NCBI GenBank assembly: GCA_963693305.1
Contig: OY855906.1
Location: forward strand, 32,627,491-32,691,490
Length of the DNA: 64,000 nucleotides
DNA from: Meandrina meandrites
Taxonomy: Eukaryota; Cnidaria; Anthozoa; Scleractinia; Meandrinidae
Direction: 5' to 3'
Below the pieces are notes generated by a model. The model worked only from the letters and a program-made list of their open reading frames with translations, was not told the DNA's origin and ran no database searches. The translations under genes were made by a program, and so were the position numbers. Position 1 is the first letter of the stretch. Each line of letters begins with the position of its first letter. This document shows positions 23,529 through 35,713 of this stretch, piece by piece.

Positions 23529-24463
23529 AATTTCTTCCAACTTTGCTCGTTCCACTATTTTTTTAAAATAATTATCGTACAAAACAAACACGAAAAGAAA
23601 CAGAAACAAAATACATTAAATTACCGCGATCGTGGCGTGGTGAGCAAGAAACCATCATAACAATGAATTTTATTCCAAGAAGTCTAACGTTAGCAAGTCA
23701 ATAATATCACTAGCCTTTAAAAAACTTAGCAAAACACACTTTATTTCCTATTACTTGTACAATTTTCTCAATGAGATATTTAACATCAAGCTTTGCATTG
23801 CCTAATGTCGGGAAAAAAAAAACTGTGTTTTCCTAAATCTCACAATGAGAAAGGTTCCGTTCTAGCAGCACCTCTTCAGGAATACGATTCTACGCAATTT
23901 TAATTTATTACAACTTGTTGAATACCTTACTAAATTATACGTACACGTATTACTTTAAGAACAAACATTAAAGGTTTCTTTGTTAAAGAGCTCTATGCAA
24001 AAATAAGAAATAGATGTATAAACTATCAGATGTCGAAAATCGTTTTGTTTCTAATTTAAATCTTTTGCAATTGCAGGAAGATATCATCTCAGCGGTCTTC
24101 CATCACTGCATTTTCTGATAATTAAACTATGGTGGCATAATAAAATCAATTATTTTGTATGTAACTTATAGACACGGAATGAGTGGTGCTCTTAGTTCTG
24201 ACAAAACATAGTTAATTGTTTGCGTGTCACTCGCGCTAGTAAAAAATCTATTCTGCAACATTTTGTTCCTTATTAAGTAAAATACTCCTAGATAGTGGAG
24301 AAAAGGTTTATTAGGTATTGGTTTCCGGCATTCTTCAGTATTTTGATTTGAAGGGAGTTGGATGTAGTTTAACTATTAGGGCATAAAGATAGAGCAAAGA
24401 AAACTTAGGACAAAACTTGTACCGTTTACAAATTAATCGTGGCCACGCAAAAATGGTGACGTG
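23529..24463. other. Intergenic, nothing recognised
   Basis: AT-rich sequence without open frames of interest. Confidence 0.4.
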
Positions 24464-26220
24464 TGTTCTGTCATGAAATGTAATAATGTCGTGAATTGTA
24501 ATACCTGTCGTGAATTGTAATTACACTTGTCGTAAATTGTAATACCTGTCGTGAAATGTAATAACAAGTGTCGTGAATTGTAATAACATACCCGTCGTAA
24601 ATTGTAATAACATGCTGTCGTAAAATGTAACAATCCGAGCTGTCGTAAATTGTATTAACACTCTGTCGTGTTTTGTAATAACCTGTGAAGTGGAAGGATT
24701 TTATTTCATTGTCGTTTTCTATACTCAAAATTTATTTCATTACACCATCAAGTAATTGGCTTAAAGTGTACATGACATGAAAAATATTTTCTGCTTATTT
24801 GAAAGACCTGTTGAAATACAGAAGAATGGCGTTTTTCTTTTCGAAATATCTTTTTTTGTTCCAGAGATATTGACATTTTTGTATTATGCAAGTTAGATCA
24901 GTGATGACCTCATAAGATTTGCAACTAAAAAATGGTAAAATACTGAATGAACAATATCTCTAAAATTATTAAAGCAGTGTTCTTGAAACTTGGCACCACA
25001 AATGTGTGTCACAAAAGGAACAAAATGACATCCTTAGTGCTGTTGCCATGACAACAATTTTGCACTGGTGCTGTCTCAATAAAAACTGAAATTCCCAGTT
25101 TTTGTCTTACCCATCTGGCACAGCCAATCCGATGATGGGAATTAAGACAATATGGGAACTATGTCTGTTCCAAGCAGGACCCTTTGTCTCACTTAAGAGG
25201 TTACAAATGGGGATATTTGGTTTTTTGACAGAGAGAGACTGGAGCTGAAAGAGTTGCTATGGCAACAATACTAAAGGTGTCATTTTGTTCCTTTTGTGAT
25301 GCACATTTGTGGTGCCAAGTTTCAAGAACACTGCTTTAATAATTTTAGAGATATTGTTCATTCAGTATTTTACCATTTTTTAGTTGCAAATCTTATGACG
25401 TCATCACTGATCTAACTTGCATAATACAAAAATGTCAATATCTCTGGAACAAAAAAAGATATTTCGAAAAGAAAAACGCCATTCTTCTGTATTTCAACAG
25501 GTCTTTCAAATAAGCAGAAAATATTTTTCATGTCATGTACACTTTAAGCCAATTACTTGATGGTGTAATGAAATAAAAGAAGTAATGAACGAAAAGAAAT
25601 AAAATGAAAAGACAAAAAGGGGACGAACAGAAAACTTAGTGAACTTAACAACGAGTGACTACGAATAACCACTAGTGACCACGAATGACCACGAGTAGGA
25701 ATTCATCGATATCTTTTGATGACATCGTAATGACGCTATCGTTTCGTGACCTCATTAAATTGTCCTTTTAGCCGCAAATAAACCGTTTTCTTTTCCGTTA
25801 GACACGTTCCTGACAACGTCAGTGCTGCAAACGGTCGGTCATCAGACATTGGCTGACTAAAAATAGCTAGTGTCGGACGAAATCTCAACTATACCAATAT
25901 TTTTTTAGCGTAAATCTTAGATGTTCATTACAAGGCAATTTCAATATTCTGAATTTTGAATATAGAAAACGACAATGAAATAAAATCCTTCCACTTCACA
26001 GGTTATTACAAAACACGACAGAGTGTTAATACAATTTACGACAGCTCGGATTGTTACATTTAACGACAGCATGCTATTACAATTTACGACGGGTATGTTA
26101 TTACAATTCACGACACTTGTTATTACATTTCACGACAGGTATTACAATTTACGACAAGTGTAATTACAATTCATGACAGGTATTACAATTCACGACATTA
26201 TTACATTTCATGACAGAACA
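24464..26220. mobile_element. Fold-back element with repeated arms and 6-bp target duplication
   Basis: Ends TGTTCTGTCATGAAATGTAA and TTACATTTCATGACAGAACA are exact inverses, flanked by GACGTG at 24458-24463 and 26221-26226. Each arm begins with about eight units of TGTCGTGAATTGTAATAAC in one orientation and continues as an inner inverted repeat (24740-25060 against 25260-25570). The right arm has about 380 bp (25578-25960) not found in the left arm. No transposase. The repeated units look like multiple transposase-binding sites, as in Foldback-type elements (inference). Confidence 0.8.
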
Positions 26221-26734
26221 GACGTGGCAGGCTAAGTCCAGAAAATGGAGTTTGGAAAGACTCCGAAGTGAAGTACCTTCTTCTTTGCTTGGCCTTTCAA
26301 AGTAATTTTGAATTTTTCTGCTGTAATAAAGTATAACAGAACTGCAGTCGTGGATTCTAGCAATGTTTTGTCCGTTACTGTTGAATGTGTAAAAAAAAGT
26401 TGAAAAAGGCCAAGCATGGATGAAAGTTCTTCGTCACTAGTGAATTTTGATATCACCTGCAGCCAATTGTTCTAGACTTGAATTGTTACATCTCCTTTAC
26501 GCCTGTGAAGGCTTATTACCATTTGTCACAACGAAATTGTTTTCTTTAATCTAAAAGAGCTTTTGTGATATCTAAGTGCTATTAAGAGTCTCTGACTGAA
26601 TAATCCGGGCAGGGGTCGGAAGAAGGGGGTCGGCCGATCTCCACCATATTTATGTTGCATACAGGTCTTACCCACCTATTAACCATGGCAACATTTTTTT
26701 GTTGATTGACTTCATTGTCTCGGAGATCAGACCA

Positions 26735-26735
26735 C

Positions 26736-26766
<31 letters not shown>

Positions 26767-26772
26767 AAAAAA
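26735..26772. repeat. Poly-C then poly-A run
   Basis: About 22 C followed by about 16 A, inside the left arm of the large TTAA element. The right arm has only a short G run here (35404-35410), so the run expanded after the arms formed. Confidence 0.9.
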
Positions 26773-27776
26773 TTGCCTCAATGGCGTGACAAAACTTGTG
26801 ATTTTGGGCCAACTTTAGCAGTGTGTATCTCTAAACTTTTTCAAGCAACAGATTTAATTTTACATCGACATAACAATTATCCTTTGGTGATTTAAATGCA
26901 TACAAGAACAAATGTTTACTATACGTCATTCAAGTTCTGCATGCAATCTTAGAAGGCATACTTCGCGACGTTTTCAAAAGTCGCAAAACTAGGCATTTTA
27001 AAATTCCTGTTTCTCGAGGGTCCGGGAAGATACAAATATCAAACTAATTACATGTTACTCACCGGATATAGGACTATGTTTTAAGCCAGTGTTAAAATTG
27101 GGCCAGCGAATTTGAATTCTTTTAACGGTTCACTGTTTTACCACTTCGGCGACTTTCATTTACCCAAGCAAATTCTGTACAATTACGGCTTCCCTGCTGC
27201 TGTCGATCGTATTATCCGAATTTCGCCTTGAAAGCGTCCCTGACAGGTATGAACAACCAACAGCTATGGCTTCTTGTCATATTATTTATGATTTCGCTGA
27301 AGAACGCATTTATTTCAAACGAGAGCCAAGTAAATGTATACTGGGGATTGCGTGACAGCAGATCAACACGTTTCTTTCAGCGTGGCCACCAAAGGCAAAG
27401 CGTCCACGTAGATGAACAGAATGCTATCTTTTCTTCTTGAATACGTGATCCAAACTCAGAAATAGGTTTCAGATATCCTATAAGCGAGTTCCAAATCCAG
27501 TAGACAGCAGATAAAATAATGTTGATCTCCGTGTAAGACTGTCGTTGGTATGTAGAAATGTACGGGCATTTCCACTGACTTCCGTCACCTTTTGAGGCTT
27601 GGTTTTAGTCCGTTTATTCGTCGTACAATTTCTGTCCATGGAATGAATAATAAGTTGCATAAGAGGTGGATGACATTTGAACAACCGTTGGCAAAATGAC
27701 TGCAAAATGAACTTCGTCGGGACGGTCCACAACATGAAACCTTGCGAGTGGACTGGGTATCAGAAAGGAGGAAGGA

Positions 27777-27800
27777 GGGGGGGGGGGGGGGGGGGGGGGG
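27777..27800. repeat. Poly-G run
   Basis: Twenty-four G bases in a row, then AGGGGCTGGGG. Candidate G-quadruplex tract. Confidence 0.95.
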
Positions 27801-30574
27801 AGGGGCTGGGGTCGTTTGGTGCCGCTGCGACTGCTTACTGGGCGGAGGGAGGCTTGTTAGGAAAAATTCTGATACCAATAACAATTTCTAACGTTTTCGA
27901 AAATACGTGTTCTTTTGTTTATCTTGTTTTTTCTTCTGCAAACGTTTTCTTTGATTCGCTCGCCATGTATCGTAGTCAGATCCCAGTCCGTTTCGTTGTT
28001 ACGAAGAACCCTAGGAAGAGTTTTGTACAAAGTCCCGACTTTACACACGGCGATATCTAGCTTTTTATCAGGGATTTTTAGTACGTGTGCGTGGCTACCC
28101 TAATATTTGTAAGCGATGGTAAACATTCTTTTGTTTTTGCCATCATCTAACTGCTTCGCAACATTCGTGATGGAGTGATAATTCAATTACTTAAATTCAG
28201 AAAAGCATGTATATTTCATCGTGGGAATAAGACATTTTGTCTGGCTTCAAGAAAATAATAAAGCAAAGTACAGGTGTTTAAAACAAGTTGGAAAAGTGCT
28301 TTTTTAATTTGTTTCCCTAGAAATGGCTTCACTGACAAATGCATCCTTATAGTTTGTAGAACATTTTTGGCTTCTTGGCGTTTATTAGAAACATGAATGC
28401 CGCTTTGACGTCTGACAATCGTCTGATGACCTTCATCAACAAAAAACTTATTTCCTTCATGGAGTTGACACATGAGCAACAAGTCGGGTAAGCACCATGT
28501 TTACAACAACTGTCGCTCACAACGCGAATGCAAGTAATTGTACAGTATTTGCTTTACCTAAAAAATGGAATATATCAAAGTTCACATTCGTCCCTGATCG
28601 GGTTTCATACCTAGGTGTAAAAACCTGTGACATTTTTCTTTTTTTTTAGAGTTTTTGTTTTCCTACTCTATATTGCTTCGAGGTTCTTTGTTCTCTGCTT
28701 TGCGTCACTGGTGAGTTTCGCAGGTTTTTAGACAGTTTTTTTTTTGCAATTCCAAAGCGGAATTTCCACACTGCAAATTTCGCCGCTCTGTTTCGTTACT
28801 TTAATTGGTTACGTTTTCCATCTAACGGAAGGCAGTGGGTATTCAGAAACGTAGAGAAGGGTTGCTGATTTTCGACTGTGGTTCACTCGGAGCTGACTCC
28901 AGATCCGTGGAGGTGTCAAAACAGATAACAGGAATGCGGTGCCAATTCCTCTCTTTAGCTGCAAGGAAAACGTTAGTGGGTACACTGTATTTGCGTTCAT
29001 TTGGGCTCAGTGGAACGCGCAGGCGACACGCACGAGGCTTTTAACAGAAGTACACTTTATTATTACATAGATGCGAGTGTTTTGTCTTATTATTATATTG
29101 TTACGGGTGTAAAAAAATATTATTCCGCCGGAACCTGCTGTCCTTGCTAGCCAAGTGGGAAGGCATAGTCGCTAAATCACACCGACTAAAACATCACTGC
29201 ATTGGTTGCTAGTTACAATGGAAAATATTTTTGTTGCGCACTCAAATGAGCTTCAACTAATAGAGGATAATACATGGTTGCGCGAAGATATTGAGTTGAA
29301 CACGAGAAGAGAATTTCATATCTCCAAGCAAACATGTATTACTTTGTTTGTTTTATAAACCTACGAATAACACTAATAACGAGGTTTTTTTTACGATTTT
29401 CCGAAGATTTCAGACCATTTTCCGAAGATTTCCGATGATTTTCAACATGTTGTCCGGTGGTCATACGAGTGTTTCCTAACATTTTCCGAACTTTTTCGAA
29501 AAAAAGAAAAAAAAAGAAGATTGCCGAGGAAGGTCCGAAGATGTTTCGACTATTAATTATCGATTAACTTTGGCTCATTCGTCATTGAAACATGGCAAAT
29601 TTTCGTCAGCAAACGGGACGAAATCGATATCTTCACACGTGAAAGATATGATATCTCACATGTCAAGATGTGATTTTTCTCAGCAAAAGAAATCCTGGTA
29701 ATTCACTCTAGTTTATAGAATAAAACTGTTTATTGCATTCATTTTGAAATCACTGGTGATCCTTGCAGTCTGGTTTGTTTACAGTAGTGCGATTTATTCA
29801 CGAATCGCTCTAATTTTTGTTCGAGATCGCATCTTTTTCTCAGCAATGAGAAAGAAACACTAAAACAAAACAATCTATCAAAGCTTGTTTGGTCAAAATC
29901 GCATCTTTTTAGTTTACTGGACCACTAAAATATTGGTCCTGACTAAAATCCTGTATTTGGGCAATTAAGTTGTGCATTTCAAAATGCATGTAATTTAGTG
30001 GTTATTGAACTTCGTGTCGTGCGCTTTGCACTCGTTCGATTTTGAGATCACGAGTATGATTTCAGACCAAATGGCATTCCACTCAGTTCAGATACCATTA
30101 TAAATAAACGTTGGTTTTCGAAACGGTAAATATGAAACACGTGGACTACGGACTGTGTATAAAGCATAAACTGAGGTATAAAACGTGGACTACGGACTGC
30201 GGATCGGACTATGTATCTGACTATGTATGTAATACGGTCTGGGGTATAAAATACGGAAAGGATATTAAAATGCATACTGACTGCGATTTAACGCGAATTG
30301 AGTATAAAATGATAACCAAGGCTGTTAAAATTCCGAGGTAACTCGGCAAAGTAAGCTTGTCTTTCAGTCAAAACAGCCGAACGTTTCTTCCCAAGGGTGA
30401 GGAAAATTGATTTTTTTTCAATGCTGCTCCACAGGTCAGTCTAGGATTCCCTGAGCCACTTCACGCTGCTTTATGCGTGCTTGTTAGTGACTGCCTGATG
30501 TTGATTTCATCATGTCTGGCTCTCGCGATAGGCATGTGAGAATTTGAAAGACATCGTGCATTGAAATACATTTG

Positions 30575-30577
<3 letters not shown>

Positions 30578-30608
<31 letters not shown>
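30578..30608. repeat. Poly-A run
   Basis: Thirty-one A bases. It could be the tail of a retroposed copy on the plus strand, but no parent sequence is recognised before it. Confidence 0.9.
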
Positions 30609-30609
<1 letters not shown>

Positions 30610-31680
30610 AGGTAAAAAACATTTTTCTGCACAGTCCTTATTCCACAGTCTGTGTTTTGTACTGACCGGTACTGACCAATTCAATTGACAGTGTACTGAA
30701 AATCCAATCCAACTTAGTAAACTTCCTGATCGTTCGTTACCCGGATTCCATGGGTTTTCCGCAAGTCCATTCCTGATGGGTTTCTTAAAGCCATGCCAGG
30801 TTACTAAGCACTATGATTTGTCCCAGGTTTATGTCAGAATTTACCAAGCAAACATCATTCGCCTCTGCAACTTAGTTCCATGGCCTTGTCTGACGAAAAA
30901 ACGGACCATAACTAAGCCTCGAGATGACAGAAGTCATTGGGAATGGCCGAACATTTAACAAACTTATGAACATGACATCAACGGTGCCAGTTTATTCCGT
31001 GCCTACTTTCTAGCGAGCTTATGAAGACCCATACAGCCCATTTATGGATGTTTGAAAGCTTTTTAGGAATCAAGATCAAGTATTCAGGGATGAAAGAAAG
31101 CATTCTTCTAATCAACGGGAAACATTTTGCTTTGGCTTGATGTCCTTGATGGCCACGCTGGAAGCTTCGTGTTCAACTGTTGTCACGCAATCTACAGCAC
31201 TAGCGTAATAGCCGTACTTTTTCAGCATTTTTGTCTCTCGCTCAAAATGAATATGTTTTACGGGGTAAACAAAAAATAGCAAGACAGGAAAAAAGTTATT
31301 GATTGTTTACAGCTGTTAGGAGACGTTTACACGGCCAAATCCGGATCAACCGATCGAGAGAGCAGGATTTGCTTGGGTAAGTGAAAGTCGTCGAAGTGGT
31401 AAAACAGTGAACCGTTAAAAGAATTCAAATTCGCTGGCCTAATTTTAGCACTGGCTTAAAGTGCCTATGAAGTAAAAAATTTTTTCGCGTTATTTTGTAG
31501 CTTGTTATATGTACTTTCCGAAATGCCCAAAAGCGAATAGTGTTAAAGAGAGAAAAATCCGAGTTTTTGCCGCCTAAAGTTCGAATTTGACGACTTTGAA
31601 GTGGGTCCATTTCGCGCGCGGCCAGAACGATCGTATTACAAGGTCGTGACGTAGGAAATTGTTCAGTGGACTCGAGCGTA

Positions 31681-31890
31681 ATGGCGGATAAGAGTGGTGT
31701 GAGTGCAAGAGGAAACTATTGCGTGGTCGGTGGCCCCAATAAAAACAATTGCCGGGACAAAACAAGTACATCGATAGTATCGATGGATTATCTACACAAA
31801 AACTAAACTTTGCGGCAGAACTGGAGTCGGTTTTTGCGAATTCACGGCGAAAGATGATGTCCCACATATCAGCCTTCAGCACATTTTGAC
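31681..31890 (+). pseudogene. THAP zinc-finger remnant of a transposase
   Basis: One frame gives MADKSGVSARGNYCVV, then GGPNKNNCRDKT, VSMDYLHKN, a stop, LRQNWSRFLRIHGER, a stop, and CPTYQPSAHF. This follows the THAP order: paired cysteines, the fixed Trp after LR, and a closing SAHF where CSVHF is usual. Two in-frame stops (31804 and near 31855) and loss of the third zinc cysteine make it inactive. THAP domains bind DNA ends in Kolobok and P transposases. No catalytic domain is left downstream. Confidence 0.7.
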
Positions 31891-32739
31891 GAAAGCTGTT
31901 ACGATGGTCTTCGATGAAATATCGGCGGCATTTTATTCAGACAGTGGAAACCATGTGCAGCTAGAGGTATCTAATCAAAGGGTCTATTGCCACAAGAAAC
32001 ACTGATCGTCAAACTTTACTCTTGTATTTTGCGATCGGAAAAATACATTAAATCTTGTAATTGCATATTTGTTGTGATTTCTGAAAATAAGACTTATCGT
32101 TATTCACACTACGGCTGGCGAGAATATGAAGCAAATGAATCAGACGATAAATATAACGGCAAATAAAGGTGCCCCAAGTTATTTAGTCAAGTAATTTTTG
32201 GTTTTATAGGCTGTGTTATGAAGCTGCCCGCTGAAGCTATTGCTTCCTTTCTTGGCGCCATTTTGATTTTTTGGTATATAGTGCAAACTGCAGCACCAAT
32301 TTAGATTTATTTTTTTGGGAAATTATCCATGAATGCCACGTAAAGGAATTACTATATTATAAAAACTGAATAAATCTGAAATATTTACAATATGTATGCT
32401 GTTCAGCAAAGCAGTGCAACACATGTAAATATGTTAAAAGTAGGCCCTGGTCAAAGATTGTATACCAGTATTTTAATAGTGAGTGAAAGCTTTATTTAAT
32501 TTCTCCCATTTGATATTAAAATACATAAGTTCCATCAGGTTACAACAGATAGGGGGACTGAATTATAACAACTGAACAGTACCATGTTGTATTGAAGGTT
32601 TTCCTAGAAACTCGGAGCAATGATATTTACGATATTCAAAATATGAGGGCTATAGCCAGGCATACTTTTTTATTGACGTTTCATTACTGTTTTAATTTCA
32701 AAATGTTTAGTCTGACTTCAAGGCAGCCCTAGGTGGGTT

Positions 32740-33010
32740 ATCTGCCTGGCACATGACTCAAAAAACAAAGCAAGCAGTAATATTGCTTCCCCTCCCCGGA
32801 TGGAATGCTAGTCCATAGCAGGTAACCCCCTGCATATCAGGCTGCCCTGATAATTTTCAAGTAACCATTCATATGGTGGAGCGAGGCACTCACTGAGAGT
32901 TAAGTGTCTCACCCAACAACGCAAGGCAATGACCTGGGCCTGGGCTCGAACTCAGATCACTAGATCCGGCGTTCCAAATGCTAACCGTTAGGCCACAGTG
33001 TCTCCCTGAA
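32740..33010 (-). repeat. tRNA-derived SINE
   Basis: On the minus strand: GTGGCCTAACGGTTAGCATT (A-box region), then TGATCTGAGTTCGAGCCC (B box), followed by a tail with TGGGTGAGACACTTAACTCT. This is an intact Pol III promoter pair in a SINE-like body within the nested TTAA element. Confidence 0.7.
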
Positions 33011-33419
33011 ATGTGCTGATGTATCATTGCTATTTATTCTGGTACATTTTTTGAGTCTCCCAAATCCAAGTTTCATGTTCTCTCAAAACAGTATTATTGT
33101 CATGATTCCATAGTCACCAAGACCACAGCTGAACAATTTAATGTGAGTTTTCACCCTTAACTTCATTTTTATTCCAGCAATTTGTACTTGCCAACTTGAT
33201 GTTTTAGTTGTAAGAACAAAGTAAATTATTTTGATAAACCTGTTCTTTCTTTAATGGCTGGTACTTTCAAGTGCACATGAAGAATAAACTGAAAATTACA
33301 TCACAGTAGAATACCACTACAAATGAGAACATCACCATCTGTATGTTCAATGGTATATTGTGGCATTGCAGTGTTAGGAGGTGTTTAAAATAATAATAAT
33401 TATATTTTTATTTCATATA

Positions 33420-33720
33420 AAAGTGTACAGTTAGTTTTTTTTACATGATACGTGCATGACTTCATCGTGGTGCGAGATGGAAAAGTCATACCGTGTTTAC
33501 ATAAGCCATTTTGTTTGGGTGAGCTTTATACTGCTGTTAAAAAGAGTATGAAATGAACAGTCATCAGCTGAGTCATACCGTGTTTACATGACACCGGAAT
33601 AAATTTTTATGCTGGAATGGAAATCTCGCCCTGATACAGTAACCAGGGTGAACTTGCACCAGTATGACTCGCTCTGGTATAACATTTTGTGGTGTAATCA
33701 TGAAATCACCCTCTCAGTAC
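33420..33720. repeat. Short dispersed repeat with CCGTGTTTACAT
   Basis: ATACCGTGTTTACATAAGCC and ATACCGTGTTTACATGACAC stand about 85 bp apart. No coding content. Likely another small element; borders unclear. Confidence 0.35.
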
Positions 33721-35641
33721 AAATGATGCTATAATCCACAAAAATGTGCGCAATATCATTCAGGATGTAAGATTTGTAGGATGGGTAGAAAAACAAACAT
33801 CTTTGGTCATAAATTATTTTTATTGTCTGCACATTTTGGATTTTTTCTAGTAAATAATCTTGCAAGTTATAATTACATGTACACAAGCAGAACCTCATGC
33901 CCTCAATAAAGAGGGCCACCCTCTTTCTTAGCCCCAAAGGCTGGAATTTCTACCAAATGTTATGATACATGTAAAGACAGGCTGGTGTTGGGCCTTTGAC
34001 TGTCCCAGCCCATGCATAACTAGGCCATCCATACGGGTCTGCCATAAGGAATCTAAAGAACAAAGTCAAATTTTAAAATTAGGAGAGAACATTATATATA
34101 GGTTCTTTCAAAGTTCTTTTGAGCACTCTCAACGAATATTCAGATTATTAAATAGACCACAGTTTATTACCATACCACAGCAAAAGAGTTAAACAAAAAA
34201 AAAAGACAGTTCGCGGGAGTCACGAACTGGACGAACTGAGGTAGAAATTTTCAACCCTTTGAGACATCTGATCGCACGGGATAGCATAATAATGCCCCAC
34301 AGTCAATAAATAAATCTGTATTTATTGCATTGGAATTTACAAAATCAACAAAACATGCAGCCACCCAAAAGCAAAGTATTTGCCTTTTAAGACTTGAAGA
34401 GCTAGATGGATTGATTACAATATGTATTCTGCATTCATGAACGTGTTCTGGATCATCGCATTGAACATGCATGACTGCGAGACTCGTACAATCAAACAAG
34501 AATAAAAATAACAGTGAGGGGAAGACTTCACAGAATACTTACTGGTTTCAGGTTAATTGTCTCGGCGTAGTCGGCGACCTGAGCATTTACGAGAACTTCT
34601 CTTCCCAGACCTTGCACATAACACTGTGGGAAAAGGCGCCGTATTCTGCCGCACACGTCTTCGTCGCTGATCGGTCGAGTGAACCTACAGTCCAACAACT
34701 TCTGTTTTACTGGAATCGCTCCTCTCCGATTATTGCGCGTTTGAAACTACATCCGAAGAAACATTTAATTATCGCTGCCTTTATATAGTTAAATCGAGAT
34801 AAAAACTTAAAATTTGGAGTAAAACTCGAGCGGGAACCCGAACAGCAATGGAAGCGATAAGAAGCGATATGGGGTAAACAAATCGGTGGAACAATTTCAT
34901 ACGTCACAGACCGTAAACTCGTTCCCAGTCTCCGGACCCACTGTTTTGTCATACCAAGGTCACTTCAGGCGGCAAAAAGTCAGATTTCTCTCTCTCTGAC
35001 ATTATTCGTTTTTTAGCTTTTCGAAAAGTAGACATAATAAGCCACAAAAAAACGCAAAAATATTTTTTACTTCATAGGCACTTTAAAACATTCTCCTATA
35101 TGTGGTGAGTAACTTGCCATTAGTTTGATATTTGTATCTTCCCGGACCCTCGAGAAACAGGAATTTTAAAATGCCTAGTTTTGCGACTTTTGAAAACGTC
35201 GCGAAGTACGCCTTCTAAGATTGCATGCAGAACTTGAATGATGTATAGTAAACATTTGTTCTTGTATGCATTTAAACCACCAAAGGATAAGTGTTATAAT
35301 AAGTGTAATAAGTGTAATCTGTTGCTTGAAAAGGTTCAGAGATACACACTGCTAAAGTTGGCCCAAAATCACAACTTTTGTCACGCCACTGGGGCAATTT
35401 TTGGGGGGGGTAGTCTGATCTCCGAAACAATGAAGTCAATCAACAAAAAAATGTTGCCATGGTTAAAGGGTGGGTAAGACCTGTATGCAACATAAATATG
35501 GTGGAGATCGGCCGACTCCCTTCTTCCGACATTTTTTGATTTTGCCCGGATTACTCAGTCAGAGACTCTTAAACATTTTGAACCTCAATACGCAAACAGA
35601 GCAACACTAGGGTGCAGCAGTAAAAGCTTGTTCATTCCCCT

Positions 35642-35713
35642 CTATTCTTTCTCCGTCATCTTATCAAAATTGACATATTCCTTGTCAACGTAGACTTCTA
35701 AGTTCACATATGT
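35642..35713 (-). CDS. Copy B: last exon, short tail with two YVN motifs
   Basis: It follows a CTGCAG acceptor. The product [16 protein letters not shown], then DKMTEKE, ends at TAG 35642-35644. YVNL and YVNF fit the pTyr-x-Asn motif bound by Grb2-type SH2 domains. There is no SAM domain and no room for one. The stop lies only about 70 bp from the right end of the large TTAA element, so the polyadenylation signal may lie in transposon sequence. Confidence 0.8.
   Translation of the reverse strand, partial: TYVNLEVYVDKEYVNFDKMTEKE

Larger units (their letters stand above)
27176..31365. other. Body of the large TTAA element, no gene recognised
   Basis: Only short open frames; none resembles a transposase or host protein. 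It includes a poly-G run (27777-27800), a poly-A run (30578-30608), TTTTCCGAAGATTTC repeats at 29396-29430 and GTGGACTACGGACTG repeats at 30140-30200. It may hold older elements or non-coding sequence. Confidence 0.45.
31460..35082 (+). mobile_element. Nested TTAA element with decayed THAP domain
   Basis: Ends AGTGCCTATGAAGTAAAAAA and TTTTTTACTTCATAGGCACT are inverses with TTAA at 31456-31459 and 35083-35086. Inverted similarity continues for nearly 300 bp with mismatches (TTTTTGCCGCCT, GTGACGTA, GAAATTGTTC). Removing it restores CACTGGC-TTAA-AACAT, the exact inverse of the left arm of the host element at 27080-27094. It starts with a THAP-like reading frame, which supports the Kolobok superfamily. 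Confidence 0.85.
26586..35568. mobile_element. Large TTAA-flanked element with about 590-bp inverted arms
   Basis: Ends GAGTCTCTGACTGAATAATC and its inverse (ATTACTCAGTCAGAGACTC) are flanked by TTAA at 26582-26585 and 35569-35572. The left arm runs to about 27176; its inverse is split into 31366-31459 and 35083-35568 by a younger element. Without that insert it would be about 5.36 kb. The arms share GACCTGTATGCAACATAAAT, GGAGATCGGCCGA and AACCGTTAAAAGAATTCAAA. The body shows no recognisable transposase. Confidence 0.8.

Noticed and set aside
24464..24690. CRISPR-like direct repeats
   Set aside because: Spacers are short and not unique in character, the repeats are mirrored at the other end of the element, and the context is eukaryotic.
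27677..28060. Open frame with a Gly-rich run
   Set aside because: It exists because of the poly-G tract and has no coding features on either side.
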